Part shown: positions 48,757 to 59,705 of the stretch, piece by piece
Layout: each line of letters opens with the position of its first letter
How positions within the stretch are numbered: the stretch's first letter is position 1
Origin: Neurospora crassa OR74A
Lineage: Eukaryota; Ascomycota; Sordariomycetes; Sordariales; Sordariaceae
Length of the DNA stretch: 64,000 nucleotides
Direction: 5' to 3'
Assembly (NCBI RefSeq): GCF_000182925.2
Contig: NC_026505.1
Span: 3,038,001-3,102,000, forward strand
Notes under the pieces: generated by a model
Database searches by the model: none
What the model was told of the DNA's origin: nothing
Seen by the model: the letters and a program-made list of their open reading frames with translations, nothing else
Made by a program: the position numbers and the translations under genes

Positions 48757-50151
48757 TATGACGTCGTAATTAGGATGACTGCTAGCAAGAATCAAAAATC
48801 GCACGGTCAGTACGATACGTTATATTTTTTTCGCCCCCCCTTGGATATTCCGGTTACAGCAAGAAGCCGAGACGTGGGTGAGTCAAGTTTCAAGCTGCGC
48901 TTCGTCAGGTCTTGATGCCCCGCGTCCCAATTCAACGCGTCAGGCCCAGGCCGCAAGGACGGGGAGGCGCAAGCTGACAAGCTTACCTTGGAGGGAGTTA
49001 TTGTTGGAGTAAACAAAATGTTCTTTTAAGAGATCCGATGGAAATCTTGAGCTGTTGGTAACCACAAAGCAACTGCCAGCAGTGGTTTGTGGGCGGGAGA
49101 AGGAATGCGAAAGGAAAAGGAAGCTGGCAGAAAGAGATTCTGGCAGCGGCAGGGCTGACTTTGAGAGGAAGTCGCGACGCCATCAAACCAGAGTGATAGT
49201 GGGGCATCTGCACCTTCCTCTACACTAGTGTACGCAGTATACGTACCTACTTGCTGTTCTACCTCTAGTGTAGAAGTAGTGCCGTAGTGTAGTTGGTACT
49301 GTACCTGCCCTGGAATTAACGCTTGATGCCCTGGCAGAAGCCGGAGGCCAGAATGCCTGGTCAAAGCACGAGCCAGCAGCGGGTGGCTTAGTGCAGGTGG
49401 CCGGGGTCCCGCCCGCTGTCTCTTTAAGGAGGCTTTAAGTCCATAGGTGTTTAGTTCAGTTGTTTCTTTGGCCAAACGAGGTTTCTCTTTCCGTCTTTTG
49501 AATTCCAATTCTTACCTCTAACATATCCCTAGAGTTACGTAACGAACGAATGCTTCTTCGGAACCAATCTTCATGCAGTTAACGCATACTGCCTAGACCG
49601 CACTAGCACCGACCAAGCCGCAGGTCCGACGGCACAGCTGGGGCCTTCTTGAATTGAGTACCTCGAGGTTAGCCACCGGCACCCCAGTTATCATTACTAC
49701 CTACCTCTAGGTAGGTACCCAACTCAGGTCTTGCCGGCTGCTCGGGCTACGGTGTACGGACCGGGATAACCAGCCGAACGATTACATAGCACACCTTCAG
49801 CTGTTGGAGGGGTACCTCCTACCGTCTCTTGCTTTCTTGCTCTACTACTTAGTTGCTTGTTCTTTTAACGCTGTATCTGCCGTGCTTCTTCTATCTCTGC
49901 TTGGAGTAACACTCAAACGCTCCGCCAGTCCCGCCCATTCCTCCAAAGACCCAACGGGTTCCTGCCGCTACTTGTACATACCCAGGACCAGCACAGCACG
50001 ATTCATCATCGATTCAGACACGACGACAGCCGACGGAGCAGTCCCACTCATTCTCTCCCGAAGTCTAGATTGCATGTATACCCGACTACTGGTTTGCATG
50101 GTTATCCACGACGACAACTCTCAATATTAAAAGAAGCTCCTCCAACAAACT
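48757..50151. promoter_or_regulatory. Divergent promoter region between Dbp5 and Bzz1
   Basis: Roughly 1.4 kb separates the start codons of two divergently transcribed genes, so both promoters and leaders lie here. No coding gene was recognised. A CTACCTCTAGGTAGGTACC-type palindrome is near 49702-49720. The last 350 bp are pyrimidine-rich and probably the Bzz1 leader. Confidence 0.5.
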
Positions 50152-52578
50152 ATGGCCGAGGGCGAAATCGCGCCATCCTTTGGCACCGTGCTCAAGGTTG
50201 TCTTCATCTCTCCTGGCCTACTCAGAGGCTTGAACATGTGCTGGTGGCCTTGGACTAACATGCCCGCATGCAGGATGGCTTTAAACCGGCCAATGTCTAT
50301 GTGGCCAACAACATTGCCTTCTTTGACGATGTGCAGGCTTTCTTCCGTGAAAGGAGCGCCGCCGAGAAGCGATATAGCGCCGAGCTGAGCGCAATAGCAA
50401 AGAAGTACTATGACAAGAAAGCCAAAAAGTCAACGAGCCTGAGTGTCGGCGACACCCCCACAATGACCCCTGGGTCCCTTGAGAGGTACGACAAGGCTCT
50501 TTGGAACATGGTCACATCTGCCTAGGTGTTCTATTCCAGCTAACTGACCGGTTTCCGTGTAACTAGCGCCTCGATGACTACATGGTCTACCATTCTAACC
50601 AAGCTTGAACTGGTCGCCAGCGAACACGATCGACTCGCGAACGAGTTTGTCACCAAGATTGCGGAACCGATCAAAGAAGTGGCCATTAAACTGGACGCGC
50701 AACGCAAGCGCCAAGTCGAATATGCCGAAAAGCTAGAAAAAGAAAAAGAAGCCCAGTATGCCGCACTGCAGAAGGTCAAGACCAAGTACGACTCGGTATG
50801 CCAGGATGTTGAGAGCAAACGCAAAAAGTCAGAGTCGGCATTCGACAAGGCAAAGGCGCAGAGTTCGTTTCAACACCAGCTACAAGAGATGAACAACATG
50901 AAGAACACCTACCTGATCGCCATCAACGTTACCAACAAGCAAAAGGAGAAGCACTACCACGAATTCCTTCCCGAAGTTATGGACAACCTGCAAGATCTTG
51001 CCGAGTTCCGCACAATGAAGTTGAACGGGTTTTGGTCCGAAGCCACTCAGCTTGAGTTTTCCATGCTTCAGAACTGCAGTGGTGAGGTTGACCACATGGC
51101 CAAGGAGATTGTGCGGAATGAACCTCAGCTAGATTCGATGATGTACATGCAGCACAACACCGGTGCCTTCCAGGAGCCTCCCGACAAGGTGTTTGAGCCA
51201 AGCCCAGTATGGCACGATGACGATTCCATGGTTACGGACGAGCCAGCCAAAATCTATTTGCGCAATGTGCTGAATAAGTCAAAGGGCCAACTTGGAGAAT
51301 TGCGGCGTGAGGTAGATAAGAAGAGGCGAGAGGTGGAAACAACCAAGCGAGCGAAGCAGAGGGTGCTTGAAGGGACAGAGCAAACACAGGATGAGTTCTT
51401 GGTTCTCACGCAGCTCTTCTTGCAGCAAGAGGACCTGCATCAGGTCGACCGGAAGCGGCTGACAGCAGAGGTCGAGACGTCCACCATTACTTCAGCCGTT
51501 GGTGACGTGACACTGGGTGCCAAGAGCCACAATTTTAAGTCGCAAACCTTCAAGATTCCCACTAACTGCGATCTGTGCGGAGAGAGAATATGGGGCTTGT
51601 CAGCCAAGGGCTTCGATTGCCGAGACTGCGGGTATACTTGCCATAGCAAATGCGAGATGAAGGTACCGGCCGAGTGTCCAGGGGAGCTGAACAAGGAGGA
51701 GCGTAAAAAATATAAGCAAGAACGACAAGAGCTGGCCAACACGCTGCTTAAGCCTTCCACATCGTCGAGCCATGTTAACGAGATGCCTGATCTCACTCGG
51801 TCAAACACAGTCAGCTCGGTGCGTTCTGGGTATGCGGCCAGCGCTCAACGATCGATTTCCGGGCCTATTTCGCCTGGCGACGATGCGCCTCCAGATGTCC
51901 CTAACACGAGGCCACCGGCAGCCTCACCAGAACCGTCTAGCGTACCCCGGAAGAATCGTATCCTGGCCCCGCCACCCCCGGCATTCATGAGCGAAGTGCC
52001 AGGAAGCGCCTCTAATGGCGGGGGGCATCAGGAACAGAAGGCGAAGATGCTATACACCTTCGAAGCTGGAGGTGAAGGCGAACTCTCAGTGCTCGAGGGA
52101 AGAGAACTTGTGGTCTTGGAACCAGATAGTAAGTACCGTTGTCCTTTGGCATGATTGATACGAATAGCTCACACACTTATTAGCGGGAAGCGGGTGGACA
52201 AGGGTGCGGGCTGGCTACAAGGAAGGCAATGTACCGACATCATACGTCGAGATACTACCACCAACTACTCCTACGGCTCTCGTACCACAGCACACGGGCC
52301 AATCGGGCCGGCCACCATCGACTTACTCCAACAGCGGCTCATCCATCGCGGCCTCAACGAAGAAGAAGGGGCCTGCAGTGGCGCCAAGACGGGGAGCCAA
52401 GAAGCTGCAGTATGTTGAGGCGCTGTACGATTACCAAGCTGGTAGCGACACGGAGCATAGCATGACGGTGGGCGAGAGATTCGTTCTGATCAAGGAGGAC
52501 CAAGGAGACGGGTGGGCAGAGGTTGAGAAAGGAGGAGTGACAAAGAGTGTCCCGGCGAACTACGTCCAGACTGTATAG
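50152..52578 (+). CDS. bzz1: F-BAR/C1/SH3 protein Bzz1 (actin patch and endocytosis)
   Basis: Exons 50152-50196, 50274-50485, 50567-52128 and 52184-52578 give 737 aa. The second intron uses donor GTACGA at 50486. If it were not removed, translation would stop at 50523; splicing joins PGSLE-S-ASMTTW as expected for the family. Domain order: F-BAR domain (about 1-280, with a Lys-rich coiled coil), a second coiled coil with a possible HR1 region (about 310-390), a complete C1 zinc finger at about 406-456 (H-x12-C-x2-C...C-x2-C-x4-H-x2-C-x7-C), a Ser/Pro-rich linker, and two SH3 domains (about 577-632, ALYDY-type at 680-737). Bzz1 proteins bind membranes and Las17/WASP and promote Arp2/3-driven actin assembly at endocytic sites. 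All key C1 ligands are present. Confidence 0.92.
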
Positions 52579-54251
52579 TATACCTGTCGATGCGCTTCTC
52601 ATGGCTCAAGACACGTTCGTTTTGATCCTGGACTGAGCTTGGCGATGCGATGCGATAGCTCCCCAGCCTGGATCTGAAGATTGGATTTGATTATTACCCC
52701 ATGGATACGGGGGAAAGGCTTAAATTAATTCCTCAGGGACCTGAGACGATCTCACGGGCTCTTCTTTGTACATCAGTCTTCAACTGCAACGTCCTTTTAG
52801 GAGTGTTGTTGATCGGTAGTCAGCTTAGTTTGCTTTCCCCCTTTCTCCCGCTCCCTTCTCGTTACCCCTTTTTAGTTGTTTGGGGTACCCTGCCAAGATC
52901 ACGAGTTTCTGAAACGGTATGACGTAGTTGGTGCATGGACCCATAAATTTCTATCCGGTCTTCTTCCGTCGACAAGCCATCCACTTCCATCCAGAAAGCT
53001 TCAAGCTTGTTCATAATTGTCGTGAGTTCAAGCTTTTTTTGCCAAGGGCGCCAGTGCTTCGGGTACCAGATCCATCTTGAGAGCTTCAATCACAGTTCGT
53101 GCCTTGTGTCGTCCAAGCCTACAGCCGCGTTTTACTATGTTCAAGCCTGACACCGGGGAGGGGAGAGTCGACTTCCGAAGTAAAGATCTAGCAGATTCAG
53201 CAAACGGACCAAGAACTTATCGAGGCGGCTGGCTGTGTGTCGCGCAATTGCTGTCCTCCTTGCGAACTGATTGTTAACGCTTTGGCAGGTGACTTCCGTT
53301 CCACATGTCCCACGGACGACAATTCTGCAGGATGTTGTCGGAGTGCCCGAGCTATCCTCGACGTCTTGTTCTATTATTATTAAAGACCACTACGACGTTG
53401 GATGGCTTGCATATCGAATGAAACTCGTTATGTATACCTGTGACAGAGGAAAAGGCTGCAAAACCTCGAGGCTCGACAGACGATCACTTCTCGATGCGTG
53501 GATGTTGATCTCTAGAGATTTGCAGGAGAGAGTTGCACAGCCTTCAACCTGGATACAGCACTCAAGTTCAAGGTCTGCGCTTGCAGTGGAAAAAACATGA
53601 AACAGAAGCAGGTAAATCTTGAACATCCCGTTAATCTGTTCCTCTCTGGATCAATGACCGGGGCCACACCAATCTTCAAACCTTGAATCATCGGCCTTTA
53701 TGCGTCCAAGGTGCTCCAATACCAGGTACCCGCACCGGTCCGATCACCACTACAACTCCACCAAGGAACTTGCCCGGTCCATCTTGTGAAAGGAACACGG
53801 GAAGGGATGAACAATGCGCTTACCAAACAATCTGAACGGCTCCGGCTGGCAATTCGACGTCTGTGGTGACACGGCTGCTTTTTATGTGCTCGTTCCCCCC
53901 TCCTCGTTTCACTCCAGTTGCTCTATCCTTCAAGAGCACCTTCCACTCTCAACAACATTTCCGTGCTTGAAACGGTTTCCCCTCGTTCTGTACACAGGCT
54001 GTTTGCCCTATCCCCTCGTTCGGTATTGATCGCACACATCAAGTTCTTCTATTTCTGATTATTTCAGTTCTGTTTCACTTTGTTTACTTGGTCAATCTTT
54101 ATCAAGCCCATTTTGGACTTTCTTGCTGGGCCTTCTATCACCTCTCTTCATACATAGACTGCCCGATAATTATTATCGACGCGACATCTGAACGACTGCC
54201 GTATTTTCGCTTACACATCGCAATACGCGAGAAAGTGTTGACGACACCAAA
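52579..54251. other. Intergenic region, promoter and leader of GH72 gene
   Basis: The 3' flank of Bzz1 and the promoter of the downstream glucanosyltransferase. The 400 bp before 54252 are rich in C and T, as expected for a fungal leader. No gene was supported. Confidence 0.5.
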
Positions 54252-55806
54252 ATGAAGTCTATCAGCTTGATGTCGGCGTTGGCGTCCATCGCTAGCCTCA
54301 GTGCAGCGACCCCGACGCCAACCGAGCGGGAGCAACCACACAAGCGGGCTGATCTCCCTGCTATCACAGTCTCCGGAAATGGTGAGTGGTTCTGGCTTTG
54401 GAAGATGTGACCTTTCAACAAGCGGAGATGCTGATTTCTTTGTTGAAAGCCTTCTGGAAGGGCAAGGAGCGCTTCTATATCAGAGGAATCGACTACCAGC
54501 CGGGAGGATCGTCCGGCATGACGGATCCCTTGGCCGATCTCGACATGTGCAAGCGCGACGTTGCCGAGTTCAAGAAGCTGGGAGTCAACACCATCCGTGT
54601 CTACATGGTGGACAACTCCAAGAAGCACGACGATTGCATGAACCTCTTGGCCGATGCCGGAATTTATGTCGTTATTGACGCCAACACCCCCCTTTACTCG
54701 CTTAACCGTTACGACCCCCATCAGTCCTACAATGACAAATACCTCCAGAGCGTTTTCGCCACAATCGACGCTTTTGCCAAGTACGACAACACCCTTGCCT
54801 TCTTCTCGGGCAACGAGGTCATCAACGATGTGGTCAACAGCACCCTGGCAGCCAAATATGTCAAGGCCACCACTCGTGATATGCGCCAGTATATTGGCAA
54901 CCGTGGCTACAGAAAGATTCCTGTTGGGTACTCGGCTGCGGATGTCTCTCAGAACCGCATGCAGCTCGCCAGCTACATGAACTGCGGAACTGACGACGAG
55001 AGAAGCGACTTCTTCGCCTTTGTAAGTTTTCCTTTGGGTCGATTGGGCAGTTTAGAACCTGACATCAGATACAGAACGATTATTCCTGGTGCAGCTCGAA
55101 CTTCGTGGACTCCGGCTGGGACCAAAAGGTGAAGATGTTCACCGGTTATGGCATCCCCATCTTGTAAGTCTTAACTTTCCTCCGAGAAATCTGTCAAATC
55201 AGCATATCTGACCTTTTCATAAGCCTTTCTGAGTATGGCTGCATCACTCACACCCGCGACTTCGCCGAAATTGGGGCTCTTATGAGCGACAAGATGACCA
55301 GTGTCTACTCGGGAGGTCTTATGTACGAGTATGCGGTGGAGGAGAACGGATACGGAATTGCCAAGCTCGGCCCTGGAAGCAAGGTTGAGGAGAAGCCTGA
55401 ATTTGCCAACTTCGCCAAGGCCATGAGCAAGTACCCGGTTCCCACGGGTGATGGCGGCTTCACCTCGACTACCAAGGCCGCTGCTTGCCCCACCAAGGAC
55501 TCCAACTGGCTCGTTGACTCTACTCTGCTCCCCGCTATCCCCGACGGTGCCAAGAAGTTCATGAAGGACGGCGCTGGCACTGGTCCGGGTCTGAATGGTG
55601 AGGGCTCTCAGCAGGCCCAGGGTACCAGCACTGGCGACGCGGAACCGGGTTCTGGATCTCCCACAAACACTGCTTCTCCCTCCGGCAGCGTCGAGAGCCA
55701 GAAGAAGTCCGGAAGCACCCGCGGTATCGGCTCCGTTGACAAGGCTCCTTTCGTCGTCACCGGATTGGTCATGTTCTTCACCTTGACCGGCACCCTTCTT
55801 CTCTAG
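54252..55806 (+). CDS. GPI-anchored beta-1,3-glucanosyltransferase, GH72 (Gel/Gas family)
   Basis: Exons 54252-54381, 54450-55021, 55075-55163 and 55224-55806 encode 457 aa. An N-terminal signal peptide (about 1-19) is followed by the GH72 catalytic domain from about residue 44 (FWKGKERFYIRGIDYQPGG). The acid/base Glu is E166 in FSGNEVIN and the nucleophile E267 in LSEYGC; the splice between exons 3 and 4 runs through that motif. There is no Cys-rich CBM43 module, so this is the shorter GH72 subtype. A Ser/Gly/Thr-rich stalk precedes a hydrophobic tail (VVTGLVMFFTLTGTLLL) that fits a GPI-anchor signal. These enzymes act outside the plasma membrane, cutting beta-1,3-glucan chains and transferring them to others to elongate wall glucan. 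The family has several paralogues in ascomycetes, so no paralogue number is given. Confidence 0.95.
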
Positions 55807-56930
55807 GTCAAGGAACGATGTAGTTTGGCGTTTGCTGGATCTACAAGTTAATGATGAGGTGTTGAAAGCTGTCGTCCAGCTGGATTTTGCAGCGCAATGT
55901 ATAGCATAGAATAATGTTTTTTTTTCTTTTTTTTTACTCTTATTCTTCTTTACTAAGAACGTGACAAACATAATCCATGGAGACACAATGTCTCCGAGTT
56001 TGGATTTTATTGAAAATACCTACATCAGGAAGTTGTTCTTGAGGTTTTCTTTTCCTTGGGATATTCTGCCGACCTGCTGATTAAATCGACCAAGGCTTGC
56101 TTGTTGAGTGTCCACTTCTATTGCCAAACACCCTAGTTCCTTTTGTTTTGCAACTGAACAATGGTAGGATGGTATATATATAACTCACCTTCCTCTTTCG
56201 CAGCAAGAACAAAGTGCTTCACAAGTTCATCCTGTCCGTACCTTCTTTGATAAAGGGAGGACAAACACCATTGGACAAAGTCTAAACCACCTGCAGTCGC
56301 CGTGCTTGCCCTTGATACTCAAGCGACCAGTACAGACCAAGGTGACAGGATCTCCTCCGGACCATGTATATCACTCACCGAGTCCAACACTGGTCTAATT
56401 AGTTGAGCGAGGGTCTCTCTGCAGTGTGCCGTACCCGACCCCGGTTCACGAAGAGGCCCCGTGTTCAACTCGGTTGCAGGTCATGAAAATCTTTCGAGCA
56501 AAGCCGGGATTCTGGTATGCTGCCAACGACTTTCCGTGTTTGCTCCCTACTAAAATGGTAAGTAGTGTCCTGCTACAGTTGACTCTTTTAGTGGGTTTTT
56601 TTTTTCTTCTTCGGTTGTTGTTCTGTTCTTCCCGCACTCTCTGTTTTTCTGTGTCACACCTGGTGAATAAGATCAAGACGAGACCGGAGGACCTAGTGTG
56701 AGAGGTGGCTGTCTGCGAAAGAAGACGAAATAGGTAGTCTGACCAATCACCAACACGAAGAAAACTGATGTCTGTTCCCATCCATATCTCTAGGTATCTC
56801 ATCAGCAGCCCAAAGCCCCCATTTATCCTCCACATCTTTAAACCCCAACAAGTCTTCTCACCCTCATTCCACCCCTCCCCTACTATGGACCAATCTTCCC
56901 TTACTCCCCATTGCGCAAGCTTTCAAAAAT
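55807..56930. other. Convergent 3' region between GH72 and fRMsr genes
   Basis: Two genes end towards each other here. T-rich runs lie at 55917-55935 and 56597-56607. No gene or RNA was recognised. Confidence 0.55.
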
Positions 56931-58095
56931 TCAAGGCCAGTCACAGCTCCTGCCCACCAAATCCGCCAACTTCTCCAACCACACCTTATCGACCTCATCG
57001 AACCCGTTCAGCTCCGCACAGTCCACATCGATGATGGCCACCACCCTATCATCCACCACAATGGGAACCACAATCTCGCTCTTGCTGTCGCCGTCGCAGG
57101 CGATGTGGCCGGGAAAGGCGTCGACGTCGGGAACGAGCTGAGTGGTCTTGGTGGCGGCTGCGGCACCGCATACGCCCCTGCCGAAGGCGATGGTTTGGCA
57201 GGCTACTTTACCTTGAAAAGGGCCTAGAATGAGTTCGGTAGTGGAGGGGTGGTTGAGGGTGTAGAAGCCTATTATGTGGGCGGGTTAATTTGGATTTGGA
57301 AGAGGCTAAAGGAAAAGAGGGGAAGGGAGAGAGAAAGAGAGAGTCAAGTGTAGTGAGATGAGACGTATAGGTGTGTTTGACAGGCAAAGTAGTGACGCAG
57401 TGAGGAGAGGGAGATGTTGTCCAAAAAGGACAGGAATTTTCGACGAAGCAAGGTAAAATGAAAACTGAAAGAAGAGATAACGACCGTTGAACAAGCAGAG
57501 GTAGGAAGAAAAAGCTGGATTGGATCTTGAACAAAGATGAACACAACAAATACTTACCAGCCCAGTTGACCTGGTTGCTCGGAGCCGGAAGAGACTTGAA
57601 AGCGTGCCAGAGAAGGGCAGCGCAGTTGGACAAATTGCTATTTTTTAAAGAGTACATTAGCACTACAATGAGGATCTTGTACGTTCCATCTGTTGTTTTC
57701 AGGACGGACCATCCCGAGAAGGGGCTGTAGGGTACATGTGGGAGCCAACGTCGACTTACCAAACCTAACGAATGTCAATCATTCAGGTCACCTTTTTAGA
57801 CATTGTCCCTTCCTGATGTGGTGGTGCAAGCAGGCTTGGTTCCTCATCTTACCCAGTTCCTCTGCTCATAGAACAGACCTTCAGCTTGGTCAAGAACCTG
57901 CTGGTAGGCCTCTTCCTTGGTGACGTTGGCAGCAAAGTTGGAAGCGTCGGCGTGAACCTATAAGACGAATACCGTGTTAGTCTCAACCGTCCTCAAGTTT
58001 GGAGAAGCCTGTAGTTCGTAGGTAGGTATGCGCGATGAGGTCTTCAACTGTCTCGAAACAAAGGATTGGACTGATTGAAACTGTTCACGAACCAT
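56931..58095 (-). CDS. Free methionine-(R)-sulfoxide reductase (fRMsr, GAF domain)
   Basis: Exons on the - strand: 58095-58093 (ATG only), 57957-57853, 57764-57760 (5-nt microexon GTTTG), 57637-57558 and 57268-56931, giving 176 aa. The reading is M-VHADASNFAANVTKEEAY...QRNW-VC-NLSNCAALLWHAF...NQVNWA-GFYTLNHP..., which follows the family without a gap. The single GAF domain carries the three diagnostic cysteines C88, C98 and C122 (FQGKVACQTIAFGRGVCG and FPGHIACDGDSKSEIVVP), with the 10 and 24 residue spacing of the yeast and bacterial enzymes. The enzyme reduces free L-methionine-R-sulfoxide with thioredoxin, in the cytosol. Introns are 135, 88, 122 and 289 nt. The exon structure is derived from splice signals and protein conservation, not from transcripts. 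Confidence 0.85.
57760..57764 (-). other. Five-nucleotide microexon of the fRMsr gene
   Basis: On the - strand the sequence is CGTTAG, then GTTTG, then GTAAGT: a complete acceptor, five coding bases and a consensus donor. They supply Val and the first two bases of the Cys codon in RNWVCNLSN. Without them the flanking exons are out of frame. Confidence 0.75.
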
Positions 58096-59705
58096 TTTGA
58101 CGTATTATTATGACCCTGTTCTTTCTATGTACAAATCTTGAAAATCGACCTAGAGTGGTGGTGTTGGACACCGAGGAAGCGAACTTCAACTTTTGAAATT
58201 TGTCATTCACTTCTGAATCCGGGGAAGTGGGGCCAAATGGCACTGCTCCGGTCGGGTCCGTGCGGAACTGCCGCCGTACCGGCAGCCGATGGGCCGGCCC
58301 CGAGTGGCCTCCGGTGGATTCACGGTTTCGATCCCAAAGAGGACCGGACTGAATCACCAGCCGGATAAAGGAATCCAAGATAATTGTGCGGATACTTACT
58401 AGATGGTGTGGGAGGCTCGTCCTCGCTTCATACTGGGCAGGATACAGCTCAAGGGCCCTTCTCGGAAGTTGTGCTGATGGCAGCTTGTCTTCTATTAGTG
58501 ATCTGGACCTTATGATGTGCTGTCTAAGTTACCCGAACCAAGGTCCAGAAGATGCCCAAATGGTTGTCGAGACGGCAGCGGGAACTACTTATTTTTGCAG
58601 TACAGCAGCTCGCTTTGCAGTGAACGTCAAATCACGGACAAGTGATTGGTTCGATGGGCACAGTTCGTCGTCTTCCACCATTCAGTAAAGTTTCCCGTCG
58701 GGCAGATGTTAGCCAATTTTTCCATCTCATGGCGGTATCTTCCAGAATGCCGATCTATCAAGTATAGATGTGAAACATCACAGGTTTTCCGAGCGGCATC
58801 TTGGACATTGCTCTTTGCACTTGTACGCGGTGTCTGGGCCCGTCGAGTCTATTCTTGAAGATAGTGTTGCTGTCGTTTCGCACAGTGATTGCCATCACTC
58901 GTTCATTTATTCATTCAGGTTGACATGGGTATCAGCTCTAGGTTGATCGCTGCTGAGGACGTTCTTTGCGTCGAAGTAAAGAAAGGTGAGTTCTGGTTAG
59001 TACGTCTACTAGTATTTAAATGGAAGAAGTTCGGCACCCCAGAGCTTCCATCGCTTGCCAAGACTTAGTTTAATCGTACCTGTGCATTGGAAACTTAGCT
59101 CCACCCCTCCCGTCCCTCTGTTTCCATTCCACGCCCTGTCCCGCCTGTCCCTCTTTCATCTCCATGCACTCGCTGCAGGGCACCTAAAGAAAGAGGTACA
59201 AGTTCGACTTACAAAGTTAACAGAATCGCAAGTTGTTGGAAGTCCCGACGACACCATTTACGCTCGTCTATTTCCATCATTCATCAATATACTTCTCTAC
59301 GATTCCCATACTACAGACCTTTCAGGAATATCACCATTGCCGTGGCAACCAGCATATATAGTTGCCTCAGGCACAGAACAGAACCTCTTAGGCATCCTAA
59401 CGCGAAGGCAGTGGACAGGGGCGCCAAGAGCTGTGGCCCGTGACGTGAGCGACGCGCGACACGGGAATTTTTGTGTCTTTGGCCTGGAACCGGATCCCGG
59501 CTGGCAAGCACTGTAAAGTACTAGCAGTGCCGGCTGGAGAGGTGTGGTAGCCTTGTTTCTGTCATCTTGAAGGGTGTCTGCCGCCACCGTCAGTACCAGA
59601 GCAAGCAGCCCCTCGCCAAAAGCACGACTTCACCCAAACCCAAACCTCTGCTGATTTGATTGTTTCTGCCATCTTCAATCGCGCGCCGCTGTGCCGTCGC
59701 TCATC
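58096..59705. promoter_or_regulatory. Divergent promoter region between fRMsr and Spt16
   Basis: About 1.6 kb separates the two start codons. Both promoters must be within it. A GC-rich stretch with several CCGG and GGCC blocks occurs at 58215-58370. No additional gene was supported. Confidence 0.5.

Noticed and set aside
48757-48804. In-frame upstream extension of Dbp5 (16 codons)
   Set aside because: [14 protein letters not shown] is the usual family start, the extension starts on a non-ATG codon and has no conserved content.
47234-48915. Long open frames on the + strand over the Dbp5 gene
   Set aside because: They mirror the codon structure of the helicase exons, cross the real introns and show no domain of their own.
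50268-50525. Apparent stop codon at 50523 inside Bzz1 suggesting a pseudogene
   Set aside because: An upstream donor at 50486 removes the stop and restores the family sequence, so the gene reads as intact.
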